From Rotaria sordida (Eukaryota > Rotifera > Eurotatoria > Philodinida > Philodinidae): a stretch of 64,000 bases of DNA. Below are positions 47,032-59,009 of this stretch, in pieces; position 1 is the first letter of the stretch; the number at the start of each line of letters is the position of its first letter. The stretch is taken from contig CAJNOL010000716.1 of NCBI GenBank assembly GCA_905250125.1, positions 44,813 through 108,812 of the forward strand, read 5' to 3'. The notes beneath the pieces were generated by a model that did not search any database, had not been told where the DNA came from, and saw only the letters and a program-made list of their open reading frames with translations. The translations under genes and the position numbers were made by a program.

Positions 47032-47588
47032 GTCTTTGGACAAGAATTTTATAAAAAAAAATAGCGTGGAATCTTCAAGAATAGCCCCAGGAGATCTATT
47101 GAAAAATACTAAAAAATGAACCGTTTCCTATAGGAAATGTATCCAAATTTGCATAGAAATTACTCCAAGAGTTTATCATATGAGATAAATTCTACTTAGG
47201 AAAAATTAGCATACGATCCTCTATTACCTTCCATAAAAATATTTTTTCAAAATGAAAAAAAATTTTTTCCGAAAAATTCTTTTAAGGAGGTAGGAAATTC
47301 AGAGAAATAAATTTATCTCAAGAGGCCTGGATGGGATGCGGGAATTTTTCGAAAAAATTTTTTTCATTTTGAAAGAATTTTTTTATGGAAGGTAATAGAG
47401 GATCGTATGCTAATTTTTCCTAAGTAGAATTTATCTCATATGATGAAACTCTTCGAGTAATTTCTATGCAAATTTGGGTACATTTCCTATAGAAAACGGT
47501 TCACTTTTTAGTATTTTTCAATAGATCTCTTGGGACTATTCTTGAAGATTTCACGCTAATTTTTTTTATAGGGTTGCGGTCCAGACAC
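47032..47588. mobile_element. Fold-back element with about 240-bp arms
   Basis: The left arm (about 47032-47275) and right arm (about 47340-47588) are near-complementary; both contain AGATCTATTGAAAAATACTA and GAGGATCGTATGCTAATTTT or their complements. The short centre carries GGCCTGGATGGGATGCGGG. It is embedded in the larger palindromic element. Confidence 0.8.
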
Positions 47589-47597
47589 AGTATAGGC

Positions 47598-48312
47598 GTG
47601 ATGCATAACCTTTTGCTACGAGCATACAACTCAAACTCGGAAAGATATAATACTGATTTTTATACCAAATGAAAGCCCGTCGAAAGCTGGATTTAGTAGT
47701 ATGACTGGCACATTATATAGGACTGGTTCAAAGAGGTCCAGAGTATGGGGAGGATGTAAAGAGTATATCAATGGTCAGTCGACGATTCTTTTGTGGGCGA
47801 GTGTCTGATAAAATGCCCGAAAATACGTTCAGCTCCATTGGAAGAAAACGAAAATTTTCCACATTGGTTGGAGGGTAAGGAGTGACTTTATTAAGGTCAG
47901 ATCTGACTTCACAGGATGATGAGAATGGACTATAGAATTACGAATAGTTTCAAAATTTCAAGAATATAGTTGAGCACTTCCATAGGTAGGCAGTCACGAA
48001 AACAGAGAGAAATCCGAAAGACTCTAAAACCCCAAACAAATCTATCGGCTAGAGCTATGACGTTTTTCAATATTTTGATCCTAATACCGTCATTTATTTA
48101 TCAAATTTTTAAAACTTTTCACTAAAATGATCAGCCAAGAAAACTCCACAAAGTATCATAGACGAAACGGTTTTCTGAATCCCCTCCGTTTTCGTGGTTG
48201 ACTATCCATGGAAGTGTCCGTTTATGTTCCTGAAATTTTAAAACTTTTTGGTATAAAACTCACTTTTATATCTCTTCGAGTTTGACTTGTACCTTCCCAG
48301 AAAAAGGTTATG
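47598..48312. repeat. Second inner palindrome
   Basis: The arm 47598-47668 (AACCTTTTGCTACGAGCATA...ATACCAAAT) pairs with 48246-48312 (TTTTGGTATAAAACTCAC...AAAAAGGTTATG). Within it, TTCCATAGGTAGGCAGTCACG (47980) pairs with CGTGGTTGACTATCCATGGAA (48194). It sits directly beside the fold-back 47032-47588. Confidence 0.6.
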
Positions 48313-49943
48313 TACAACTCTATACTTCTCATTTCTATATATCAACTCCTAGGACGATCCATTTTTATCAAAAACTCATTCTTGAAAGGATTGCACTGAC
48401 CAAACGGAACGATGCAGATGGCTGAAATTTATAGGAATCATAGATCTTTCAGTGTTCTATTTACAGTAAAAATTTTAGATCTCTATCTCATTCCAGTCAG
48501 AAATTATGAAGCGGCAAAGTTATCAAAAAAGTGCTTTAAATCCCAACGGCGTAGTATTTTGAGACAAAAATTTGATGGCAAATAGGGTTCTCTGAGATAT
48601 CGACTTAAACGTGTAACGCGTAACTTCAAGGACCGGGAGTTTGAAGTCATCATTTTAAAAACGCATGATTGCCATCTTGTAGAGCATCGTCTAAAGTGTA
48701 TGGAAACATATTTTATTCCGTTAATAAGTGCTTCAAATCGCATTTAGTAATTGGTAAAAGAGCGATCACTAATAGAGAAAGGAAATTCCTCTATTTAGAC
48801 TATTAATTAACCTAACCTATATATTGAAACAACTCGATATATACATAAAACGTTGATTAAGATTGTTTAAGACTATGATAATAGATGTATCTTTTGGCAC
48901 AACATTTGATTTTCTATGTGTCATACTTTTTCGCAGTGAACTCAAGTAAAAGCTGTTTTTTTAAGAGCTATCTGACACATGCATATCTATTTGAAAAAGG
49001 TTCTATTTTATAACAATTCTACGTAACACGATGACGCTTTCTTTTTATCTTTTTCCTGCGTTTTTCATATTTGTAAGAGAGCATTTTCAAACAGTCATTT
49101 ATTATACAAAAATCATTGTAAGCTATGACGAATCAGTTTTTGATTGATTACTCATAAATTGCTATAAGAATATATCTGATTGGTCTAAGTTAATGGTGTT
49201 CAATTAAAATTAAACTAACCGATGGAGCATAATGATGATTGCATCACATGAACATATTTTTTGAAAAATTTGTCTTATTTCTCAATATTCATCTACTGCA
49301 TTTGGATTATTTCCCTAGACACGTAAGTCCTAATATTTCTGCACTGCTTCTAGGAAAAACTCAGTATCACATCACAAACTGAAAGTCAATAATTGCTAGG
49401 TAATAAAATCAGCTATCGGCATGCCAGCATCATGTCACATACGCTAAGGAATTGAACAGTATAATGTAAACAGAATTCAGTACATTTTCTTGATAACTGG
49501 AGGTGACCGCTAAATAATCTTAATTACAACACTGTAAGCTATCACATGTGAAATGCCATTAGTAAAAACACAATTAAATAAGGTTAATATCCACAGCTTT
49601 GTAAAAGACATAGAAACAGCACACATTCATAAGCAAATAAAGAACAAATAGGTCACACCCAACCTTTTGTCCTTTTTTCGCCATTGCGTTACGTCATGTA
49701 TTTTCGCTGTAATTTTCAAACGACTCAATCAAACGAGTTCATATTTTCAAAGATTTCTTTTTAAAATGGTTTGCGGCAAAATTCATAACACACTTCCCTC
49801 TACAGCATATCTTAAATTGAGCAAAATCTGACGACCTCGATTGAACAAGTTCCGTCGTGATTTGTATCCACTGGCTCATAAATCATACAAAATGCTTTTA
49901 TTAATTTGGTTTTCTCGTGTTTTTTCAGATTTTCTGAATCAAA

Positions 49944-52557
49944 ATGGATAACAATAAAATAAACAGTAAGTAATCACTAAATTCTTTTACTTTTCAATTT
50001 TTGTAATAAGATTTCAGATGATATGAAATAAAAATAATTTATTGAGCTTTTTAAAATAAAATAGAATTTATTTTGAAATTAAAAAGAAAATAATAACTTA
50101 ATGTTGAATATTCCGTTTTTTTCTTTTTTATTTCAAAAATTTCCAAGGTCTATGAAATAATGACAAAAAAACTTTTATTTATATTTGTCAACTTCCATTA
50201 CACACGATGCCTATCAAAATTATCTACTCAGCTGTAAATCAATCGAATAGAACATTATCAGCTAAATGAGATCATCTCAAAATTCTTCGCGACATTTTTC
50301 TGAAATTTTGAACAAAGAAAAAGTCTTATAAACCTTTCATTAATTTGATGTAGCGAAATTGGAAAGATTCACGAAGAATTCGAAAGTGCCTCATCATTTC
50401 ACCAAATCTTCCACTCTGCTATCAACTGTAGTCAATAATAGACTCTTTTTTCAACCTCTAAGTATTGAAAACCTAGACTTTTCGTTTTCTGAAAAAGCTC
50501 GTATTTGAATTCTTCTTAGAACGTTACGAAGAAGCGAAAAAACTGCATTTACACATCAATAGAGAGTTTTTTGCTATTATTTGATTTTTGTAATGATTGT
50601 AAAATGAAATCATTTTGAAAATGTTATATATATTAAGTAAAAACTCCACTAAACTGTTGAAAGTAAAAATTCCATAAAAAATTCATCATCATCGAAACTA
50701 ATTATTTTTCTCCATTTCTGTTAAACAAAAATAATAAAACGATATAATAATGTAGTTTAACTAAACCAAGGGGAAGGACTTGGTCATGTGAATGACTCAT
50801 AAAGGATCGAATAAAGTTTCATCAAATTTCAACAAATTAATATTCATGTTTCCTAAGCTTTCTATTCTCAGCAATGTCATGTTTATCAAAACGCAAAATT
50901 CGATCAGTCAATATAATTATGACAATGTTTTTCTTTCATTATTTTGATAGACGAGTTTGATAAATTTTTGCTGCAACGATGAGAGGTCTCCAACTGATTC
51001 GCACCATTTTCAATGATATGTTATCCATATATTAGGGCAATTATTCTAAGAAAAATCCTAAGAGGGTTTGAGTTGATGATGCTTTCTTCGAAGGTTATGA
51101 CCATTTTACTGATTTTTCGACCTATGGCGAGATATTTACAAAAAAATCGAATAACGAAATTTTGACCTGAAATTTTCCTCATATGTAGGTCTCATGGTCC
51201 CCAGTATACGCTAAAAGTTTCATCGAAAACGCATGTTTGTTTCTCAAGATAATGAATTTGCCATAAATTATCCGCATTTCACAGAAATCTCTGAAAAATC
51301 GAGTTTTTTTGGATATTCGTTATCTCAGGAATGGAACATCCGTTTTCACTGAAACTTTTAGCGCATACTGAGGACCATGAGACCTACATATGAGCAAAAT
51401 TTCAGGTCAAAATTTCGTTATTCGATTTTTTTGTATAAATATCTTGCCATAGGTTGAAAAATCAGTAAAATAGCCATAACTTTCGAAGGAAGCACCATCA
51501 GCTCAAATTCTCTTAGAATTTTTCTTAAAATAATGGTCCCAATATATGGACAAAATATTATTGAAAACGACATGGATCAGTTGGAGACCTTCCCTCGTCA
51601 GTAGTGTAGTGATCTAAAACTTAAATTATCAAAGCACCAAGAAATTTTCAAATCATATGAGCAAAAATAACATTAAAACATTGAAACCATTTATGTTTTC
51701 CATTCAGATGATGATGATACGTATGATCTTGAAATAACATTCAAGATTACTTATTTCTTATTTCAGGAAACATTACAACTTTTCTTGAAACTTATCCTTA
51801 TCCAGCGTATGAATTTAACAAAATAGCTGCTGGTGTTTTTGCTGGTCTCGTCGGTGTTTCATTAATTGGATTGATCATTCAATCAATTCTAATACGCTTT
51901 CAACCAATTCGGCTAAATATTCTTATTCTCCTTTCTCATCTGACCATGTTCGTTCATCTAGTATTACGTGCAGCTCTTTCTACTGAAACAAATAAATCAA
52001 AAGCTACTTTTACAGCCATGACAGTTTTACTTGCTATTAGTCTACGTACAATTATTTTTGCTAATTATGATTTTCTCGTACGAATATGGAACCTCAAAAA
52101 ATGGATTTCGCGTGCTCTTCTCATAGGTCCGGCTCTTGCCGCCATCGCATCAGTCATTCTCATGGCTCCAGCCAACTCATTAGGATATAATCCTGACACA
52201 ATCGAAACAAGCTTTCGATTACGAAAAGCATCAAATACAATTGTTCTTGGTTTGACCATTGTCTTCTATCCGGTTTGGTTTGCAACAAAAACAATACAAC
52301 ATATGAATACACTAGCGATTATTTTTTTAATTATCTCGAGCATTTGTTGTTTGATTGTCAGTATTTTTCTTGTAGTTACATCGATTCCAAAGTATTATAT
52401 TCGTTCAAATGAACAAGAATTTTGGACTTATATTTTTCAAATTATACCTACCATGGTTGCGCAATTCACATGGACGATATTGCATCCGAAACGAACTCTA
52501 GTGAAAAAACAACAATTTGAAAGAGGAACCGAATCTGTTACTACCATTGATCTATAA
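49944..52557 (+). CDS. Seven-span membrane protein (RTA1-like topology)
   Basis: There are two exons, 49944-49965 (ATG plus seven residues, MDNNKIN, donor GTAAGT) and 51767-52557, joined in phase 1 to give 270 aa. The extracellular N-terminus carries an N-glycosylation site (NIT) and ETYPYPAYEFN. Seven hydrophobic segments follow (about residues 24-50, 56-80, 86-112, 118-140, 162-183, 190-214, 224-246), with a polar C-tail. The short N-terminus with a Tyr-Pro-Tyr motif plus seven spans recalls fungal RTA1 or related lipid-translocator-like families, common in fungi and possibly acquired by transfer in bdelloids. That assignment is tentative, and a different 7TM family is possible. The 1.8-kb intron contains a large fold-back element. 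Confidence 0.72.
50976..51600. mobile_element. Fold-back element in the intron of the seven-span gene
   Basis: Arms of about 240 bp (50976-51225 and 51345-51600) are near-complementary. Shared blocks include GGTCTCCAACTGAT, AGTCTCATGGTCC-type sequence around the centre, and AATCGAATAACGAAATTTTG. The loop is about 120 bases. One arm of the same family is recognisable at 4676-4737, so it is dispersed. No protein is encoded. Confidence 0.78.
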
Positions 52558-53383
52558 ATCAGTAAGACTCAATGGAATCATGGAACAAATCACTAATATC
52601 CGTAACTTGTTATGAAATATTCAAACACTTTTTTTGAAACACATTTTAACAAAATTTATATTGTAAACATTATATTATAGTTCCACATATATTTATTGAA
52701 AAGAAGAAGAAACTGTAGTTACTACAACACAATAATCTGAAAATTAAATAAAAAATTTATAGAGAAAGAAACAACATATTTTATCATAAAACAGCATATA
52801 AGAAATAAGAATAATTGTTATTTGAAAATATAATCAATCAACGTTTTCTGTTAAAAGATTTTTCAGAATATTATTTTAATCGTTAGATACAAGAGTTTTT
52901 ATGACAAAACTAATGATAGATTTATTCGCAGGTTTATCATGCATATACACTAGTCTCTTTTTATCGGCGATAAATTCATAAAAAAGCTACAAGATATACA
53001 CACAGTATTCTCGTTTCTATTGAACAATACAACGTATTCAGTAGAGCGTTGTATTGATTTCTTGGTATCGATATATTCGATCATGGTTTTTTTATCTTAT
53101 TTGAATGTACACAAGTGAATTACAATTTTTTCTTGCGAAAAATTTCAAGTAGACTTGAACAATTTCTGAACAGTGCATTTTATTACACTCTACACTTATA
53201 TTACACAGCAAAAGTTTCCCAGTATTTGACTACATAGTACCTGAGATACAAATTCTTCAATTTAAAAGTACTATAAAAAATGTTTATTTAATAAAAAATG
53301 CCTTTTTACATTGCATCACATTTTTAAGATTCTTGATAGTGAAAAGAAATACAAAACTGAATTTTTCACTGGTCCATACAGGA

Positions 53384-53438
53384 TAGGGTGTCGGTGCGAG
53401 TGGATTAAGAGCACACCTACACCCACACCCATACCCAT
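53384..53438. repeat. GTGTGGG-type hairpin (copy 8)
   Basis: The left arm ATAGGGTGTCGGTGCGAGTG faces the right arm CACACCTACACCCACACCC. The loop GATTAAGAG is short. Confidence 0.65.
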
Positions 53439-53710
53439 TTAAATGAGTTTCTGCTAGTCATCATCTAATTTGCAATGATTACAACCATCTGAAGTCATAC
53501 AGAAATAAATGTCAGCTGTGCACTCCATACGAAATGAAACTCATTGAACAAACATGGGTTTTTTCCTTCTTTTAGGTCACTTGTTATCTTCTCTTTCAGT
53601 GGATATTTTATTGCTGCTGTGCACTATCCTTTTCATAGTGTTTATTTGATAAGAATTCAAAAAGAAACAAAAAAAGAAGGCAAACCCAGATAACAACCGA
53701 AAGCAAAGGA

Positions 53711-53770
53711 TGGAGTGTGAATGTGGGTGTGGGTGTTGTCTCTTTCCACTCACACCCACACCCACCCTCT
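53711..53770. repeat. GTGTGGG-type hairpin (copy 9)
   Basis: The left arm GAGTGTGAATGTGGGTGTGG faces the right arm ACTCACACCCACACCCACCC across a loop TGTTGTCTCTTTCC. One of the best-paired members. Confidence 0.8.
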
Positions 53771-54238
53771 CGAAGAGACTTTGTTGAAAACTTCTAAATT
53801 TTTTGTGGAAGCTAGTCTAGTTGAGATCTCTATATGCACAAAGTTTCAGATCAAAATTCGAAAATATGATTTTTCTGAGACCTGAGGTTCTACAGGAGTC
53901 TATAGGACATAGACATAATATTCCGTAAGTTTTTATCGACAAAAGAGACGAGATCTAAAGAAACCAACATCGAAGCAGGTCCATACTCATCAAGTATTTT
54001 CATTTTATACCATTTCCACCGTGGGGAAAATCCATGATTTTCGACTTCCCCTTTTCTTTTTTCCGTTGTAAAGTTTAATATCAGTCAATGATTGTGCTAA
54101 TAGATATTTCGTCGAGCACTGTTGTTGACGCAATCTCTATGTTTCAGATGTACCATTAGTGTTTGTTGTTTTTGACATAAAATATACGATAATCAGTCAT
54201 TAGATAATTAATATCCATTTGATGGAACTTGATGATAA

Positions 54239-54340
54239 GGATGTGCGTGTAGGTATGACTGTGGGTATGGATGTTGAATGGATAACGAGAAGATGCACAC
54301 TCACACTTACACCCCACAGCCACAGCCACATCCACACCCT
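54239..54340. repeat. GTGTGGG-type hairpin (copy 10)
   Basis: The left arm (GGATGTGCGTGTAGG...GTGGGTATGGATG) and right arm (CACACTCACACTTACACCCC...CCACACCCT) flank a loop TGAATGGATAACGAGAAGATG. The loop again carries AGAAGA. Confidence 0.75.
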
Positions 54341-55061
54341 CAAGTACCTTGAACTTTTCGACATTAGCAGAGAATTATTTCGAGTTATCTTCTAGCAAAA
54401 TTTTTACTAAGCCCGAGACCGAGATCTCGATGGCACTGAGATTAAAACTAAAAATTTTTTCATCGGAACTGAGATCAAAAAGGCTGGTCCTGCTCATATC
54501 TACGCAAAAGTCATATGAAGCGTTCAGATGAGTTTAGTCAAAATAAGAAAAATTAATTTCTCTTGTTCCAGAATTTACAAAACTCTTGAATACCGAGTTC
54601 AAGTCAAATGCCATGTACAATGTTCGTGCAAAAAGCGTTAAATATCGTTGTAAAAAAGTGAGCTCATTTTTTGACACAAGTTGTACACCGGACGGTATAC
54701 CGACACTTTAATATTACTATCGTCTCAGTTCGGTCTGCCTCCAAATTTTTGTACGATCTTGCATGGTGCATGGCGCGAATATTTGGAGCAGAATTTATTA
54801 TGCGATAGATAAATTTAACTTGTCACGTTGTGCCCTCCGATTCTCGTTCTTTGTATAAAGAACGCAGAAGAGTGGTGAAGTGTAGAATAAACATACCCAT
54901 TGCACTTACGCAAGCAAGAATTGAGATAGGCAATGCACAAGAAAAGTCATCGTTGCGTAAAGAGAAAAAAAAATGCATATCACGATGATGGTGCAAAAAT
55001 GATTGAATAGCAAGGTATAAAAAAAATTGTAATATACACATATTAATTGAGGCAAAACACA

Positions 55062-56113
55062 ATGGCATCGTCGAGTGGGACGAAAATTATCGCGATTATT
55101 GGTGGTACTGGAGCCATGGGACGTCCAATTATTGCTGCATTGAGTCAAACAAATTCGTATAAATTGCGTGTTTTAACACGTGATACTCAAAGTGAACAAG
55201 CAAAAACTATTTCGAAAACATATCCAAATGTCGAACTGATCGAAGGTAATTATGCTGATGATCAATGTATACGAAAATTATTTACATCTATCTATGGTGT
55301 GTTTTGTAATACCGATATTTGGAGTTGTGGTGGCTATCAAAATGAGATCGATCTAGGAAAGATGATATTCAACATTGCTAAAGAAATGAATGTACAACAT
55401 TTCATCTACAGTTCACTGGATCATACACAAAAATTGTTGGCTAATCATGGTGGATATCGATGCCATCATTATGATGCCAAAGCAATTGTAGCTGAATACA
55501 TTGAATCTAATGATCCAAAACGACAAATACCATGGACAATAATTACCACAGCTCCATATTTCGAAAATTTCCAATCAGTTTTTCTTCCAAAAAAAGATCC
55601 TGCTGATTCTGATCAATTGATATTTACCTTTCCTATGGCCGACAAACCTATCGTCCTGGTCGCTCTTGACGATATTGCTTGGTTCGTTAAATACAGTTTC
55701 GAAAATCCGAACAAATCTATTGGAAAAAACTATTACATTGCTGGTGATAATATTACAATGGATGAACTTGTTCGAACTTTCAGTGAGAGTAAGTTTCATA
55801 AACGATGATTCTACGTCATTTGGAATGATTGTATTACTTTTTAGTAACCGGCATCAGAGCAAAATACGATGATATGCCACTTGAGAAATACGTCGAAACA
55901 ATGCGAGAAAAGAAACATATTGATTTTGATCGGAAAGAAAATTTTATTGGTTTTTTTCAGCAATTTTTACAAGAGAAAGTCAATCGGAATTTCAATGCAT
56001 TGAAAACTATTCATCCTGATCTGCTCAATTGGCGACAGTGGCTAGTGAAAACAGGTTGGAAAGGTGAACGTGGTACTGTACAAACGTCAAGAGGCTTTTA
56101 TGAAAAGACATAG
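55062..56113 (+). CDS. NmrA-like family NAD(P)-binding protein
   Basis: Two exons, 55062-55788 and 55845-56113, are separated by a 56-nt GTAAGT..TTTTAG intron with matching phase and give 331 aa. The N-terminus has the Rossmann dinucleotide-binding motif IIGGTGAMGRPII (GxxGxxG) followed by LRVLTRDTQS, where the Arg is typical of NADP binding. IYSSLDHT, the central PWTIITTAPYFENF and a C-terminal DDIAWFVKYSFENP block match the atypical short-chain dehydrogenase (NmrA/HSCARG) family. The usual YxxxK active site appears not to be conserved, as in NADPH-sensor members. The ATG at 55062 is chosen because upstream in-frame codons lack an ATG. AATAAA lies 56 nt past the stop. A soluble redox-sensing or reductase role is inferred. 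Confidence 0.85.
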
Positions 56114-56168
56114 AAACTTTTTCATATCAGGGTTAATCTTTTCTTTATTGTATTTTAATCCTTCATTG

Positions 56169-56174
56169 AATAAA
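56169..56174 (+). terminator. poly(A) signal of NmrA-like gene
   Basis: AATAAA 56 nt downstream of the TAG stop, followed by AT-rich sequence. The position is as expected for a compact animal gene. Confidence 0.45.
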
Positions 56175-57994
56175 CATCTAGTGAGAAACAGTCCCAAGTT
56201 ATAGAGCAAAACAACATATTTTCTTTCGTTTTGCTTGGTCAAGAAGTACAATAGATCAGTGAGCACTATCTCTTTTCTCTGTAACATACTTTATCGATCG
56301 ATTATTTCTTCTATAGTTCAGTTCTTTTGAATGATAGACCTCATTTACTTTTCTTACCTCTTCCATTCGGAGTAAACGTGTCTCAGTAAAGAATGAACGT
56401 GAACATAGAAATGGGCAGCTCCAACTCCAAAACGGATCTGGAACAAGACGAAAATTTCTAGTTTCGGTTACTTTTCATTCTTTTTCTGTATTATTTTTCT
56501 TCAACATTGCCGAAGAGTTTCAAAATAATATCTATACGACAAGTTCGACAAAAAAGCAGCTAGATTTACCAATGATAAAGCCTTTTTTTTCGAATGGTAT
56601 TGATTTAGCCGAAAGAAAAAATGTCGAAGAAAAGTTTACGATATCCTCAACAGACGTCATTGATCTTCTTGCCTATTGATGTTTTGTTCACTAGTTGACA
56701 GTGTTCACCAAAAAACAATCACTGCAGGAGAGAAAGCGAAACGCCAACACAGACGAACAAAGAAAACGAAGTGTAATGTTGTTATTTTGCTTCATTACTC
56801 TTGATTTGTTTGTAGATATTGAAATCTTTACTCTGGTCTGCAGTCCAACATTTTATTTTGTTCTAGATAAATAAAAAAAAATGATATTTGCCGTTGCAAA
56901 TATGTTGTGATCAAATCAATCATGAATTTTTCTTACGACACTTAATATTTTGTTAGTGATAAATCAATGCGTCTTCCTTCCTCTTCTACGGAATAAAAAG
57001 TTTCATCTTACTACCCGATCAAACATACATCTCGGTTTTTGTCCAAATTTTCTGCATGCTGGGAACAAATTCTCCCCTTTTTTATCCATATTAATTCGGA
57101 TTACAATTTGTGTGAAGCGTCGAATTTTTGTTAATTTTTTCGTTCAAACTTCAAGTTTTTTAGGCAAAAGTCGCATAAAATATATGAAAATAAACAAAAA
57201 CATCTAAAAAAATTGAAGTTTTGAAGAAAAACTCAATAAAAACTCGAGCGTTCGTTCAAAGTACGATTCAAATTAATACAGACCAAAAAAGCTCAGAATT
57301 TGTTCCTTTCGTGCACAAAGGACAAGTGGCGATAAGGCCATTTTTTTGCCCAAAATATTTCTGCAAAAAAAATCACGTACTCGGAATCAGCATTAAATTC
57401 TGAGTAAAATGAGATACTTTTTTCTGTCGAAAAGCGATTTTCATTTTTCACCTATAGTTTCGCACCTGAAGGGGACTCCAGAACCATCAAAAAACATTTT
57501 TCTTTAATTTTTTAGATTAATACATCATCAGATACAGAATTCGATGGTGATTCTGAATTTCTGATCAAAATTCGTAAAGCACGAAGTTTTCGTGGAGAAA
57601 AACCTATTTTACCGTAGGATGCTAATAGAAAGCTGTTCTCGGTTGCCAGCATTAGGGAACGTAAAAACGACAATACAAAGTCTAAAATGCATGCAGTCAT
57701 GCGCCAGTCTGTTTTTTTTCGATCGAAAGCATGTAAAAAAGCAATCTAAAGCCAACTTTTGGATACTTTACAGTCAAATATTAGAAAAAAAAACAGCGAA
57801 AACACGGATTATTGGGATCTTTTGGCCTAATATTATAGGATAACGAGATCTAGAACCAATGAGTGGCATATATAGATTGATGCAATTTTTCACGCTCGTT
57901 CTGAATATGGCATCAAAAATGAGAGAAAAAGTGAAGAATATCGTTAAATATGCGAAATACTCGAATTAGAGTACGAAAGTCATAAAATCCGCAC
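56175..57994. other. Spacer without a supported gene
   Basis: AT-rich; open frames such as 56950-57207 and 57592-57843 show no domain. No repeat boundary is clear. Confidence 0.4.
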
Positions 57995-58230
57995 ATATTT
58001 TCAGGCTATGTCCAACAAAAATTAGTTTTCAAGTAAAATGCACATGATATTCGAAATCAGCGTAGAAAACTGCGACTAAAAACATCAATTCGATCAAAAA
58101 AACATTTTCCATGAAAACTTGGCTAAGGAAGAGTACGGGTGAAATCAGATGGAAAAAGTCCTGAGGGGGAGTACGGGGTTGAATTTTTCTTGAGAACTAA
58201 TTTTTGTTAGCCATAGCCTGAAAATACGTA
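57995..58230. repeat. Inverted repeat abutting a GTGTGGG hairpin
   Basis: The arm 57995-58033 (ATATTTTCAGGCTATGTCCA...) pairs with 58189-58230 (CTTGAGAACTAATTTTTGTT...GAAAATACGTA) with few mismatches; the loop is about 155 bases. The right arm runs straight into the hairpin at 58230-58285. Confidence 0.7.
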
Positions 58231-58285
58231 TGGGTGGGTGTGGATGTAAGTCTTCTCTGATTCCACACCCACATCCACCCACCCC
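58230..58285. repeat. GTGTGGG-type hairpin (copy 11)
   Basis: The left arm ATGGGTGGGTGTGGATGT faces the right arm CCACACCCACATCCACCCACC across a loop AAGTCTTCTCTGATT, which carries the TCTTCT form of the family loop. Confidence 0.8.
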
Positions 58286-59009
58286 AACCAGTGCTTGGGG
58301 GTGCCATCAGTGCAAGAACCTAATGACACTTAAAATCTGATGAAAATGCTTTGAATCTATCATCATAATGATCAGAAGACTTTTCTCTATCGATTCATAT
58401 ATGATTCAATGGACTTTAGTAGTAGAAATCGAAAGGGGTCAAAATGCGTCCTTATACGCCCCCGTCCTTTTTCAAAATTCAATATTGAACGAATTTGTAA
58501 GCCGTACGTATCATTATAAAGCAAGCAATAGCTTAACTAGTGAATTACTTAATTTGTGAGCGGACAATGAAATATTGTTAAATATCGATCATAATATCGA
58601 TTTAAAACAAATTCTTTTTATTAATGATCAATTTAATTTGAAAAGTAGTGTGGGTGGGCGGGTGTGAGTGTGGGTGTGGGTTATTCTATCTCACACCCAC
58701 ACTCACACTCACACTCACACCCACACGCACATCCATCCACACCCACATCCACACCCACACCCACACCCACACCCTTTTTCGATATTTGACAATAATTGAA
58801 AGTACTTCACACTGTTTGTCTAACGAAGAACGAACCAATCTACGACAATATTGATAGAAAAACAGAGACTATCATCAACTTCTTATTTTATTCCATCATT
58901 CCTTCAAAACAGAAAAAAACGATGACAAAGAATAATTAATATATTAATATAATAAAGGCGAGTATTTTTCTTTTCCCGATGTTATTCGCCGACGAACTCG
59001 AAACATTTT
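58286..59009. other. Downstream flank of the secreted-protein gene
   Basis: This holds the hairpin at 58648-58774. The plus strand TTTATT at 58887-58892 gives a minus-strand AATAAA about 118 nt past the stop of the next gene. No other feature was seen. Confidence 0.4.
58648..58774. repeat. GTGTGGG-type hairpin (copy 12, longest right arm)
   Basis: The left arm of about 33 nt (GTGTGGGTGGGCGGGTGTGAG...) is much shorter than the right arm of about 83 nt (58692-58774), made of CACACTC and CACACCC units ending CACACCCT. The loop contains TTATTCTATC. The unequal arms suggest that repeat number changes independently on each side. Confidence 0.82.

Larger units (their letters stand above)
46556..49924. 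mobile_element. Nested palindromic element (about 3.4 kb)
   Basis: The outer inverted arms (about 46570-46733 and 49767-49920) share CAATCGAGGTCGTCAGATTT and GAATTTTGCCGCAAACCATT. Inside are further inverted pairs: 46890-46922 with 48537-48573 (core TTTTGTCTCAAAATA(T/C)TACG); the fold-back 47032-47588; and 47598-47668 with 48246-48312, which encloses 47970-48004 with 48186-48218. No reading frame longer than about 80 codons is present. The right arm ends about 20 bases before the start codon of the seven-span protein. Confidence 0.7.
52558..55061. other. 2.5 kb spacer, hairpins only
   Basis: This AT-rich interval separates the seven-span gene and the NmrA-like gene. It holds three hairpins (53384-53438, 53711-53770, 54239-54340). 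No gene, RNA or promoter element is convincing. Confidence 0.45.

Noticed and set aside
54823..55148. Minus-strand frames opposite the start of the NmrA-like gene
   Set aside because: They are shadows of the real gene and its promoter region and show no domain.
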